Of a DNA stretch of 64,000 bases, positions 49,801 through 60,669 are shown piece after piece (positions within the stretch are counted from its first letter, which is position 1; every line of letters begins with the position of its first letter). Below the pieces are notes generated by a model, which had not been told where the DNA came from, made no database searches, and worked only from the letters and a program-made list of their open reading frames with translations. Position numbers and translations under genes: made by a program. This DNA is from Sternotherus odoratus (taxonomy: Eukaryota > Chordata > Testudines > Kinosternidae): positions 620,001 through 684,000 of the forward strand of contig JAVMKO010000018.1 in NCBI GenBank assembly GCA_032164245.1. The letters run 5' to 3'.

Positions 49801-50962
49801 TGCTCCCATAGTGCTCTCCCTCCATCCTCTTTAGACGTGACACAAATCTGCTAAATTAAAAAAAAAACATGTGAATGGAAACTGGTGTTGAGAGAAGCTG
49901 GGACCTCAGAATGCTCAGTTCAGAGATAGAAAGGGCTACTCAGACGGTGGATATATTCGATAACCCTATACATTCTGGGGTTTGATGGCACTCACATAAC
50001 TTATCCCGCAAAACTGATAGTTATTCTAATAACTATTTCAGTAAGTTAGTTAGCCTGGTTGTTCAACAACAACAAAGCAGCGTTTTGGTGACTGTATGAC
50101 CCACAAGTACTGTCACTGTGTTTATTTCAAAGCTGTACCATAGAAACGTATAGCATTGAGACACAGGGTCAAAGAGTCAAGAATGAAGTCGTCTGTTCAC
50201 AGTTTTTTATTTTATTCTGAAGACCTTTCTTTACTTGTTTGTTGCAACAAGAAATACACACAAAGCAGCGCTCAAGCAGCTTGTTACAGCTGAGGTCCTG
50301 CAGAGGCAATTGTGCTGTGTTTTGTCTGTTTATACTAAGGAGTCTCGCATTACTTTACTTGGAGAAAACGAATGGGTGTGATCTCTTTCACTAGCTTCAG
50401 AAATGAGCAGTCCGTCTAGCTGCTGTGATTAAAGACTGTCAAGTCAAAATAAAACCTGGATGATCTTACTGATACATTAATGGACATTCCTGCAACAAGT
50501 TGGAAGAACATAGACTGAATTATAAATGACCCGATCATTTCCCTTTTAGAATGATAGCTACATATGCATGAGTACATCAATAAAAAATATAAACAATGTA
50601 AAAAGTAGTCAAGCAGAAATAAGTTTATCACTAATTATGAGCAGCTTGACATGCCCCGACTCCTCATAAAATAAATGAAGTCAATTTTTAATATCTGCTA
50701 GCACGACTTCTAGATAATAGGCAAATTTACTTCAAGGTCACATCTCATTTGTCAAGTCAGGGATTTTAACTACATGTACAGAAACCAACCAGGATTCCAC
50801 TCCACATAAAATTGTACAGCGAATATATTAGAAATGGGGATTTCTTTACCTTATCACTCTACTAAAACATTATCAATAAACTAAAATGCATGTTCATGAG
50901 ACAGAATGGAGATCAACAATGCCCCTAAAATGTTTGTTGCAGAATGAGAAGCCAAGACATCT
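49801..50962. other. Unassigned AT-rich DNA
   Basis: No gene or repeat recognised. Confidence 0.35.
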
Positions 50963-51266
50963 CAATTACTTTAAACTTTTAAATTAGTTAATTAATCTTT
51001 ATTTTTCATAGCGCAATTCAAGAAGATGTCATTAAGACTTCCCTGCATTAATACAGGGAGAAGCAATTTAAATCCACATATGAGTAACAAAACAGATTAA
51101 ATCACATCCAGCAACAATTACTTTAAACTTTTAAATTAGTTAATTAATCTATTTTTCATAGCACAATTCAAGAAAATGTTGTTAAGACTTGTCTGCACTA
51201 ATATAAAGAGAAGAAATCTAAATACACATGTGAACAACAAAAAGAAAAACACATTAAATCATGTCA
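50963..51266. repeat. 152-bp diverged tandem duplication
   Basis: The text from 50963 ('caattactttaaactttta') recurs from 51115 with the same order of sub-blocks: 'aaattagttaattaatct', 'tttttcatagc(g/a)caattc', 'ttaagactt', 'taaatc'. The period is about 152 bp. Substitutions and small indels separate the copies, more in the right part. This is a local duplication and not a known mobile family as far as I can tell. Confidence 0.82.
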
Positions 51267-52897
51267 CCAGCTGTGTACAGATCTTAAGGAAACTAACTAC
51301 TTAAACTGCAGAGTGGGTGCAGACGTTCTGGAAACGAAGAACTCATGCTTTGCTTAGAGCAAAACCTATGGAAAAACATAATCTCTGACATTTGTCTGCC
51401 TACTATCCAGACACAAAAACATAAATCCTATCCATGGATTTCAAGAGGTGAGCTGGAACTTTTGTCATCAAAATGTCAGGGAGATGCACTATAAAGCATT
51501 AGACTCACAAAGCACCGACTAGTAAAACTGGGCAAAAAAAAATCAGATATTTCTATTTGCAAAAAATGCAGTTTCTGATTAATCAGAACTAAGGGTGAAC
51601 TCAGGATGAATTTGCCAAACAGTCTTTTTTGCTCCAAAAAGGCATTTCATTTTTAAATTTAGCCAGATTTATTTTTTTTAAGGTAAAAAGCATCCAAAAT
51701 TTTAATAAAACATTTCATTTTGGCGCAAACAAAATATTTTGTTTGACTGGAAACTTAATTTTTTCAGTCTTTAATTTCAGCAAGAAAAAACAAAACATTT
51801 CAATTTCAAGTCGACCCTAAACAATTTGGGGTTTTTTTCAGTACAGCCACCAATTTTATTTATTTATTTATTTGTTTCCTTATTTTGCTCAGCTCTACTG
51901 ACAAGTCAATAGAAGGTCTTTAAACTAAATCTGCCACTTCTGGGAAGGCAATGGAGTATTTGAACACTGGAGAAATGTTCTTAAAATGAATGCCTAGAGG
52001 CAAATCACTCACTAGCAGAAGGTGCTGTGGATTGTTCTATACAGAAGGAGAACCAACTAGATCTTCAATAAAAGCAAAAAAGGTGTTGTCACTGAGAATA
52101 GTGCAGTCAAAAAGAGAGATAAACTGAGCGGAGCAGCTAGGTTAGTTTTCAAGTTAAATAGATCCTACAGAACACACAATGATACTCTAAAAATGTGTAG
52201 AAGCAAACACTAACTCCAACGTTTTCAGATTTAAAAGTGACATTTGTATCCTGTTAGAACATGGCAGCTGATGCATGTCATTGCACAAACAAAATGTACA
52301 ACATTTATGGATATTTAGATGCATCAGCCCCATTTGAAGTCTTACGCAAGACGTTGAAAAAGATAAGAAAGGTGCAAACTTGGTGCTTGAGTTGTATGGA
52401 GTCTACATTTAACTATGGGGTCAGACGACTAATAGCTTCTTGGAATCTTCAGACTCCTGTGTCAAGGAGTCCAATGATAATTGTTTGTATTTAAATCACA
52501 AAAACTACTAAAAATGATTCAATACCACACAAGTCATCCACAATACCAACGTGTGGGTTTGGTAGCGCTCATCACCAGAGCAGCTGCGACACTCTCAGGG
52601 TCAGTTGTGAAAGACAACATCAAATAAACATCATGTCAGTGTAGATTTTAAAAGAGTAAGCAATCTGACACTTGGAATCTCAGCTTCAAAAATGCCCATT
52701 CGGAGAGCTATTAAAGTCCTTGGAATTTATTCATCTAACAAATAATATTGACAGAAAACAACATGCAACAATTTAATGGCCAGAAAAAAGGATCTATGAA
52801 GTCAACTTTTGTAAATGTCATTGTGGAGGTTCAGATTCCTAACGCTCAGAGGGTCTTTTGCTGGCAAAACCCTAGGAATAGGTGCAACTAAGACTAA
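51267..52897. other. Unassigned AT-rich DNA
   Basis: No gene recognised; many T and A runs, with a (TTTA)n-like run near 51856-51872. Confidence 0.35.
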
Positions 52898-53202
52898 GGA
52901 TGTGTCTTCACTGCAGCCACAGGTGTGATTACAGCTCTGATAGCAATACTAAATATAGCAATACTAAAATATAGCAATACTAAAATATAGCAATACTAAA
53001 AATAGCAGTGAAGATATGGCAGCATGGGCTTCACTGTAGGCTGTACAAGCCCACCCAAGACCCTGGCTTTATAATCATATTGCTACCCTATGCTGGAGTT
53101 CACTGTTATTTGTAGTCATGCTAACTAGATTAAAGCTAGCATGGGTATGCCTACACAAACTGCAGTCACTTGTCCAACTGCAGCACAGACATCCTTTAGA
53201 AA
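52898..53202. mobile_element. MITE-like element with inverted ends
   Basis: The left end 'taaggatgtgtcttcactgc' and the right end 'tgcagcacagacatccttta' are imperfect inverted repeats ('aaggatgt...tgcag'). The interior has further 'ctgcag' and 'tagcatg'-type repeats. The layout fits a DNA-transposon-derived MITE common in reptiles; target duplications were not clear. A minisatellite at 52941-53007 has expanded inside it. Confidence 0.6.
52941..53007. repeat. 16-bp minisatellite, about four copies
   Basis: TAGCAATACTAAAATA and close variants are repeated about four times with one- or two-base length changes. The array lies inside the MITE-like element. Confidence 0.9.
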
Positions 53203-54329
53203 CACGCTACTTGGACCTGACTTATAAGCAAGTGAATGCTGAAGGAAGCACAACCCTAAGTAAACTGGAAGCTCATGAATTATAGGAGTCTAACTAGGAA
53301 ATAAGAACCCCTCAAATCTTTCTTGCGAGGCGGAAGTCAGCTGACCTCTATTGCTGAAATAATGATGATAGCCCTGATACTGAAAGAGATGACCTTTGAA
53401 AGAGAGGGGTCATCTCAATAGCGTACCCACGGCCTGATATTAGAGGAGGGACCTATATCAGAATGAGCCAAAGGAACCGTCAGGAAGGATCCCTACTGCC
53501 AAGGGTTCAGGTCCAATGTGAACATCACTTCTCTTTTACTGTCATCTAATTAAGTAGAGATACCGAACAGAGGATTGAAGGGTAACAGCAGAGTTCTTGA
53601 TGGCTGGGAATCAATACTGAATGAGGTTACAACACTAAATGATCTTTTTTTAATTTTCTTTTTTTCCCCGAAAATCCTGTGCTGGTCCATAGTATCTTAA
53701 GCCAGCACCACATATTTATCAGTAGAGACTTTTGTCTTAGATGCCCCTGGACCTGACACTTGCCTGATGGTTTCAATTTTCTGCTCTTCGCTTTTCTATT
53801 TTATAGCTAGTAGTATTAAAAGCTGGAGCATATCGCTTTGTTCTCTTTTGTATAAAAGCTGCTCTCACTTGCGTGCTCTCTCAGCTTGCCATTTTTCCTT
53901 GATCTAAGCCTGATGATTTGGCAGTAATAACACTCTGTTTATACTTGCCATAAATGTCAAGCCCAAATAATATACTACAATCACATTTTATCCTGCAACA
54001 CAAGGATTTATTCACAGCTCTAAATGTGGAGTAAAAAGGCTCCAAAAAGTGCTCTAACGCCCTACCTCTTTTTGAATGATTACATGTCAAACTGCAAAGT
54101 GCTCGTGGAGTTGAGAACCTGTTGCTTAAACCTGGAATATATCAAATTTAAAAATCTTTATTTTCGAGTTTAGTCCAGAACTAAGTGCTTGCAAGGTTAA
54201 ATAAACTGCAACTCCAGGACTGCAGACTGCCTAACCAATATGAACTGGAAACTTTAAAATGCCATCTAACTTGGGTACTACATGCTCCAGAACTGACCTT
54301 CAGTAGAAGAAAGAGGAGAAAACGCATGT
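53203..54329. other. Unassigned DNA
   Basis: No gene or confident repeat recognised before the CR1 ORF1 fragment. Confidence 0.35.
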
Positions 54330-54336
54330 ACTCCCA

Positions 54337-54846
54337 ATGCAGATAAAGGTTAGAAACCATATTCAGGCTCTCTGCACAGGTACTATGGCAGAGAATGGTT
54401 TGGAAGAGTCATCTGAGGGAAGGGATCAGAAGGAGACCCCATCGACTGGAAGGCATGGAATGCATTGTCCTAGGGATGGGGGTTCCACGACCACCACTCC
54501 CAAGAGGAGGTGGCGGGTGGTGGTGTTCGGGGACTCCCTCCTGAGGGGGACGGAGTCAGCCATCTGCTGTCCAGACCAGGAAACTCGAGAAGTGTGCTGC
54601 TTGCCTGGAGCTAGAATTCAGGATGTGATGGAGTGTCTGCCAAGACTGACCAAGCCCTTGGATGGCTACCCCTTCCTACTTCTGCATGTGGGCATCAATG
54701 ATACTGCCAAGAATGACCTTGAGTGGATCACTGCAGACTACGTGGCTCTTGGAAAAAGAATAAAGGAGTCTGAGGTGCAAGTTGTGTTCTCGTCTGTGTT
54801 GATGGGCCAGATCCAGCCCACGGGCCGTAGTTTGCCCACCAGTTAG
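54337..54846 (+). pseudogene. CR1 ORF1 fragment with SGNH esterase domain
   Basis: An open frame of 169 codons. It shows the SGNH/GDSL hydrolase blocks expected in ORF1 of CR1 elements: block I FGDSLLRG with the nucleophile Ser at residue 67, block II Gly at about 91 (LPGARI), and block III HVGIND at 117-122. The catalytic Asp-x-x-His block of the C-terminus is missing, because the frame ends soon after residue 156 in hAT-derived text. Such ORF1 proteins are thought to have esterase activity that helps retrotransposition; this fragment should be inactive. The start at 54337 is only the first Met of the frame; true ORF1 would begin farther upstream. Confidence 0.85.
54804..54843 (-). mobile_element. 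hAT-terminus-like fragment at the CR1 junction
   Basis: On the minus strand it reads 'ggtgggcaaactacggccc' followed by a GC palindrome, the start of a common reptile hAT non-autonomous family whose copies begin CAGGGGTGGGCAAACT. Only one end, about 40 bp, is present, exactly where CR1 ORF2 should follow. Confidence 0.6.
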
Positions 54847-55145
54847 CTAGGTCGTTCTCAGGGGTGGCAGATGACAGAAGAAGGTGCAATGGTCTCAAGT
54901 TGCAGTGGGAGAGGTCTAGGCTGGATATTAGGAAATACTATTTCATTAGGAGGGTGGTGAAGCACTGGAATGGGTTCTCTAGGGAGGTGGTGGAATCTTC
55001 TTCCTTAGAGGTTTTTAAGGTCAGGCGTGACAAAGCCCTGGCTGGGATTATTTAGTTGGGGATTGGTCCTGCTTTGAGCAGGGGGTTGGACTAGATGACC
55101 TCCTGAGGTCCTTTCCAACCCTAATCATCTATGATTTTATATTCT

Positions 55146-56236
55146 ATGAACAGGAGAAAATATTGCAGGTACATTAAGTTCACACTGAGGAGTAATGTAG
55201 CAGCAGTAGGAGATAACAGAATACAAGCATTAAAACAATGACCTTTTTAAAACAAGGATATTTGCCTAGGATGCCAATGTACAAGTTAAAAAATCCAAGA
55301 TATTTTGTAACCCCAGCTGTTTGCATGGACTGAAGCCTCTGAGCTCTTGTACAGCATTACAGGGAGGTCAGAAAAGACAGGAGATTCAGAAACCTTTCAT
55401 ATTCTCCACACGCTTTCTAAACTACAGCAATATTTCAGCACTTAGAATTGATGCCTTTGAAAAGTTTAATGAACTTTTAATGGATCCCTGAGAAAAAGCT
55501 AATGTTGGCTGGTGTTATTTTCTTGAATTTGTATTCTGTTCTGACTTGGAGTTTGTAAAGCATAGTGCATGCTAGTCACAAGGCAAGTATGAGACAAACA
55601 TCCCAGCACCTGAGTACAGTGAAAATTACTAGATGACATTCTAACAGAAGCAAAGAGCATGCTATCTTTGCATATAAAAATTCTGGGAAATCAAACACAC
55701 TCCTTTTAAAGAAATGACATAGCTTCTGTGCAATAGCAATTAGCACCATGACAACACTGAGGCAAGACAAATTGATGTTTAAGATGAAGCAGTCACACAC
55801 TACAGCAGTTATAATATACATCTTTCAGAGAATGAGCTCCATCTACCTTGGCACCCAAAATACACTAAACAAAATTCAGATCCTGAACAATGTGATGCCA
55901 ATTCCTGTCTTTGCTCTGTCCATAATGTCAAGCACAATCACCTGTTTCTTCGGAAAACACCTTCCAGTTTTCTCCTGTGTCATGGGGAAAAGCCTTGTCA
56001 AAATCCACAAAACCACCACAGTATCCTCCTCCAAATCTCTCCTGTAAGCCCACCTCTGCCAGACATCTGCTCTCTGGTAATAGCTGGACAGCTGGCAAGC
56101 TGTGTTCTTACTAGGGCTTAGAACATATGGGAATTGCACACATAGCTCACTGATACTAAACCAGCCTCTATTCTAGTTACCTATCCTCCCTCCCAGAGTC
56201 TCTTGTTTACCTCATCCACCTACTCAGTCTGGTCTT
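55146..56236. other. Unassigned DNA
   Basis: No gene recognised; frames up to 99 codons overlap on both strands. Confidence 0.35.
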
Positions 56237-56368
56237 TTAGATTGCAAGCTCTTTGAAGCAGACTCACTTATTTTATTTGTACAGTGTGGACCACAATGAG
56301 AGACTGACCTAGCTGCAGCCATCAGGTGTTATGACAATACAAGTAACCACTACAATTATTATTAATAA
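56237..56368 (+). repeat. L2-type LINE 3'-end-like repeat
   Basis: 'tttagattgcaagctctttg' and 'tttgtacagtgtggacca', ending in 'acaattattattaataaga', is an L2-like tail layout. Confidence 0.55.
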
Positions 56369-56739
56369 GAATCATAAAGATAAATATCCAAGTAAGCAAA
56401 TTTCCAATCACTTTTTCAGTTAAACACTGCGACATGAGACAAAATACTTTATAATGTGAAAATATGTCAAGTCAATACAGAATGCACAAAAACTTTGCTT
56501 GACAATACTTGGGGTCGAATAGGTAGAGTGCCCTGCCTCCTTGAAACCAACACTAGCTCCTTTTTGATCTATTTCACCCTGTCCTCCTGAGTTCTCTGGC
56601 TGCAGCCTGATTTAAATACAACTCACTGGGAGTGCACTCGCCTGTCTCTGCCCCTTGACTAAGACTGCTAAGAGGGCACAAGCTCCTCCTACAGCACCAA
56701 TCCTTAAGTTTTTCTGAGGGCATCCATCTGAAATCATCC

Positions 56740-57052
56740 AGACTTCCTCCCAGAGCCTGACCCCAGCACCTCCTCCCACACCCCAACCCCCTGACCACAC
56801 ACCATACCCAACTTCCTCCTAGTGCCTGCATCCCTCACCCCTCTTCCCACACCCAACCGCCTGCCCCAATCAAGGTACCTCACTTAATTTTCATTTACTT
56901 CCCATTACTTATAATATAGGAGGAGGATGAAGAAGAAAAAGAATGAAAACCGAGGGGGGGGGGGCGATAAGAGAAAATTTTCTTTTTCTTGTCTGGGCCC
57001 CCCGGAAAGAGAAGCTGTGCATAGGGACCCACTAACTCTAAATCCACCACTG
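56740..57052 (-). mobile_element. hAT-type non-autonomous element fragment
   Basis: Read on the minus strand the right end starts CAGTGGTGGATTTAGAGTTA, a hAT-like terminus. The body contains 'gtctgggccccccggaaaga' on the plus strand, a purine run near 56920-56950, and a 'cccaaccccctgaccac' C-rich part, all typical of a turtle hAT family in my memory. The left limit is uncertain and may extend to about 56535. No target duplication was resolved. Confidence 0.55.
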
Positions 57053-58167
57053 ATACAAAGACCCCTGGCAGTGATTAGCAGCTGCCTTTGAAAGGCTTAA
57101 TGGCCTCTCTTAGAGATCACCCCTCACAAACCACTTTGCACATCTCTGCCCCAGCTCATTTTGGTACTGACCTTTCAAACAGGCATTTTCTACCAGAACA
57201 ACCCCCCAGTACTTCTATTCTGTGGTTATAAGCTATGAAATAGGCATGGTGATCCAGAGCCTCTGTCACACCCTTTAATGTCAAAGAAGTGATGTAAGAA
57301 CTAGTCACAAACCCAGGATGAAGCCACAAACCCAGGGAGTTAAAACACTCTTGATGGTTTCTGGCTATGGAACAAATGTCCAGAGGACGTGAGACAAATC
57401 TGCCCATTGTCTATAAGAATGACACTGACAACATGGATCTCTCCTTCCACCCCAATCCCCCAACCAATCAAAAACATCCCTAACATAGACAAAGAAATGA
57501 ATAACTGCAAGATCACACTAGAAAACTGTCCTCACGATTAGTGACAACTATGCCATGTTGTGGCACAATGAGCGCAGTGGCAGAGTGCCCCTAACAGAGC
57601 GGAGGAGGGAACTGGGAGCACATGGGATTTCTCTCTCAGGCACCTGTAAACACTTCTTTCCATTTCATAGGCAGGTCTCTCACTTGGACTATAGAGCTCG
57701 GGGATGTGCTGCAACTTAACTGGAGCATGCTGGGCCTGTAAGTTGCTAAATTGCAATCACAATTACAACATCCTGATGCCAAAATAAACAATGAACAAAA
57801 AGAACAAGGAAGACAGACAAGTTAATGGACACCTCCCGCGGATCCCTCAGAAAACAGCTTGTGCTACAATAACAAGAATTATGATCCTCATAAACCAGTA
57901 ATTAAGTAACAGCCATGGGATATTATACTTATTGGATGCTTTAGAGGGTTCTGGTTTTGCTGACTATGGTGAAAAATGGTGAATAAATAAATGTAAGTAC
58001 ATTGGTGATGATGTTAAATGATGTTTTATGTAATTATCACTATTCCATGGTGTCTTTAACATGCACAAGCACAGAATACTAATGACTGAGTTTATATCAC
58101 AGCTAGGATTTGTTGTCTAAACCCCATAGTACGGTATAACATATTCCAACCAACACAACTGGTAATG
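57053..58167. other. Unassigned DNA
   Basis: No gene or repeat recognised. Confidence 0.35.
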
Positions 58168-58175
58168 GTATAAGA

Positions 58176-58352
58176 CAATGGTGGGCAACCCGCCTGAGGC
58201 CCATCAGGGAAATCTGATTGTGGGCCACGAGACATTTTGCTGACGTTGGCCATCTGCAGGCATGGCTCCCAGCAGCTCCCAGTGGCCACGGTTTGCCCCT
58301 CCCAGCCAATGGGAGCTGTGGGATGCAGTGGCCTGCAGATGGTCCACCACAG
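58176..58352 (+). mobile_element. hAT-type MITE (177 bp) with near-perfect TSD
   Basis: The element begins CAATGGTGGGCAACC and ends GGTCCACCACAG, an imperfect inverted repeat of CA(A/G)TGGTGG type. The flanks are GTATAAGA (58168-58175) and GTGTAAGA (58353-58360), an 8-bp duplication with one change. Internal text 'gtgggccacgagacattttg' is typical of a turtle hAT family. It has no transposase. Confidence 0.75.
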
Positions 58353-58465
58353 GTGTAAGATCTACAGGCAGATGACAGGATTCAGGCTTGGCAACAGACA
58401 AGGGAACAAAGCCCATTTCCAGCAAGATTAATAAATAACTGTTACAGAGAGATCACGTATAAAGA

Positions 58466-58860
58466 AAAAAGAGGAGTCCTTGTGGCACCTTAGAGACCAA
58501 CAAATGTATTTGGGCATAAGCTTTTGTGGGTTAGAACCCACTTCATCAGATGTATAAAGTGGAAAATACAGGAGCAGGTATAAATACATGAAAAGGTGTG
58601 AGTTGCCTTACCAAGTGGGAGGTCAGTCTAACAAGGCAATTCAATTGACAACAAAAATCAGAGAGGTAGCTGTGTTAGTCTGGAATAGCAGAGGTAACAA
58701 AGAGTCCTGTGGCACCTTAAAGACTAACTAAAGGATACCAACAGGGAGGGGAAAAAAACTATTGAAGTGGTAATGAGAGTGGCCCATTTAAGATAATTGA
58801 CAAGAAGGTGTGAGTAACAGTAGGGGGAAATTAGTATTGGGGAAATTAGGTTTAGATAAT
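58466..58860 (-). mobile_element. Penelope-like element, composite antisense copy
   Basis: On the minus strand a body segment ('ctcacaccttcttgtcaatt', right side) is interrupted at about 58664-58735 by a second terminal unit of the same family ('ttagtctttaaggtgccaca'). The body then resumes ('cccacttggtaaggcaact'), leading to a ribozyme-like unit at 58500-58555. There CTGATGA precedes a perfect GTGGGT/ACCCAC stem, but the following GAAA reads AAAA. The 72-bp inner unit looks like a nested, 5'-truncated insertion in the same orientation. No protein-coding frame survives. Confidence 0.65.
58500..58555 (-). ncRNA. Hammerhead-like core, mutated
   Basis: On the minus strand: CTGATGA, one A, GTGGGT-TCTA-ACCCAC, then AAAA where GAAA is required, then GC-TTAT-GC. 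Loss of the G at that position would be expected to abolish hammerhead cleavage. It supports family assignment more than activity. Confidence 0.45.
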
Positions 58861-59326
58861 ACTTTTGAAACTAAAGTACTACTATCAGCCAACACTGATC
58901 TTAAAATAAAATACCCCATAGTCTGCACATCTACATGGTTTTCCTAGAAGCAACTAAGATGTCCCAATGATAGAGCAAGATAACAGAATAGCTAAAATCT
59001 AAACTATTTCTTCTAACCATTAGTAGCTGTAATTGCCCAGTAACTCCCCATGCTGAGGAATCGTATTCATAACTAAACAAGGTAAATGGAAGTGTAACAT
59101 TTCCAGCAATAAAGAACACGAAATATTTTGCCACCTCTTAATATTTAAGTCTGGAGGCTTCCAACCCCTTCAGACCATTAGCACCAAATCCTCCTGTTTA
59201 TTTTTGCTGTTGAATCAGTTGTGTATTTCTTACAAACACAGGCGGCTTGTTTGTGCATCAGCCCCCAGTTCTCACTTATTCTCTTAATGGCTGTTACTTT
59301 CCATTTTCTTTTCTTCAAAAATACAG
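58861..59326. other. Unassigned DNA
   Basis: No gene or repeat recognised. Confidence 0.35.
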
Positions 59327-59412
59327 TGGGCCAAATTTATCCTTGGTGGAGTTACAGTCCACCAGGTGGAAGTTTCAAGCAATTCCATTGACTTCAGAGA
59401 TAAATTTGGCCT
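59327..59412. repeat. Palindromic MITE-like element
   Basis: 'tgggccaaatttatccttgg' at the left is mirrored by 'agataaatttggcctg' at the right, around 'ccattgacttca'. The typical form is a nearly perfect palindrome; this copy carries a partial loss in one arm. Confidence 0.6.
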
Positions 59413-59604
59413 GTTGTACCAATCATTTTCCTTTAACATTTTAACTGTGATGCCAATTAATTATCTTCCATCCTGCAGGATCTATAAGGGACTTACAAAC
59501 TATGTGCTTATATAAGTGTCCATCCGCAACAATTTAATACTAAACTTATTACATACTCAGTGAGCTCAACAGACTTCCCAGATGCAAAAAACTCCCCACT
59601 TAAT

Positions 59605-60297
59605 AGTAAAATGGGGAAATAACTGGATAGGTGGCAGTACTGCTGAAAAGGATCTGAGGATTATAGTGGATCACAAATTGAATAGAAGTCAACAATGTGA
59701 TGCAGTTGCAAAAAAGGCCAATATTTTGTATTAAGAGGAATGTTGCATGTAAGACACAGGAGTTAATTGTCCTTCTCTTGGCACTGGTGAGGCCTCAGCT
59801 GGCGTCCTGTGTTTAATTCTGGACACCACACTTTAGGAAAGATCCTCTGGATAAACTGGAGAGAGTCCAGAGAGTCCAGGGGAGAGCAATAGAAATGGTA
59901 AAAGGTTTAGAAAACTGTGTTTTAGTCTTGAGACGAGATGACAAAGGGGGTGGGGGGAGACACTTGATAAGAGTGTTCAAATATGTTAAGTACTGTTATA
60001 AAGAGGATGGTGATCAATTGTTTTCCTTGTCCACTGAAGGTAGGACAAGAAGTAATTGGAGCAGCAAAGGAGATTTAGGTCAGATATTAGGAAAAGATTT
60101 TCTAACTATACAGGTAATTCTGGAACAGGCTTCCAAGGGAGGATGTGAAATCCTCATCCCTGGAGGTTTTGAAGAACAGGTTGGGCAAACCTCTGCCAAG
60201 GATGGTCTACGTTGACTTGGTCCCGCCTCAGCACAAGGGGCTGGACTTGGTGACTTCTCAAGGTCTTTTCCAGCCCAACATTTCTGTTATTCTATTA
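59605..60297 (+). mobile_element. CR1 LINE 3' part, sense
   Basis: The sequence follows CR1 ORF2 C-terminal and 3' text: 'aaggatctgaggattatagt', 'ggcactggtgaggcctcagc', 'ggacaccacactttaggaaa', 'gtcagatattaggaaaaga', 'gggctggacttggtgacttc', ending with 'tctgttattctatt'. A 106-codon frame at 59895-60215 lies inside it and is LINE remnant, not a host gene. It is less diverged than the copies at 1.0 and 3.6 kb. Confidence 0.82.
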
Positions 60298-60439
60298 AAA
60301 AGATGGACTGAAGTGCAATAGTTTAACTGAAAGGCAGCAACTCCTCTCCACACTGACTGGGCTGCAAATCAGATGGCTAGAAGAAATAGCCATCTTACTG
60401 TACCTAGGCCTAGATATAAAAAGCAAAACTGACACAGCT

Positions 60440-60460
60440 GAGAGAGAGAGAGAGAGAGAG
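60440..60460. repeat. (GA)n microsatellite
   Basis: About ten uninterrupted GA units. Confidence 0.95.
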
Positions 60461-60512
60461 CGTTAAATTTGATTTAGGTTCACTTGTGATCCACAGATTC
60501 ATTAATTAAAAA

Positions 60513-60571
60513 TCAGATCCAAAAGTCAATGGTGGTCCCTCTATCCACTTCAATGAACTTTGGATCAGGCT
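60513..60571. repeat. Palindromic MITE-like element
   Basis: 'cagatccaaaagtcaatgg' mirrors 'caatgaactttggatcagg'. It is the first of two adjacent elements of this class. Confidence 0.55.
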
Positions 60572-60586
60572 CTAAATTCTGAATGC

Positions 60587-60669
60587 AGAGCCTAATTCTT
60601 CCCTAAATTACACCTAGATACTGAAGTTTACTGGGTTTCAAAGGTGTAACTAGGAAAGAATTTGCCCCT
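60587..60669. repeat. Palindromic MITE-like element
   Basis: 'cctaattcttccctaaatta' plus 'cacct' mirrors 'aggtgtaactaggaaagaat' plus 'ttgcccc'. It lies 15 bp after the previous palindrome. Confidence 0.6.

Larger units (their letters stand above)
54330..55145 (+). mobile_element. Internally deleted CR1 LINE (ORF1 fused to 3' end)
   Basis: The left part encodes a CR1 ORF1 esterase fragment (54337-54803). The right part, from about 54849, is the CR1 3' region in sense: 'ggtggcagatgacagaagaa', 'tggtgaagcactggaatggg', 'gctttgagcagggggttgga', and a 3' end in 'tctatgat' motifs. All of ORF2 except perhaps its last codons is absent. A 40-bp hAT-like piece lies at the join (54804-54843). It cannot move on its own. 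Confidence 0.82.

Noticed and set aside
59895..60215. 106-codon plus-strand open frame
   Set aside because: It is a remnant inside a sense CR1 3' part, not a host gene.
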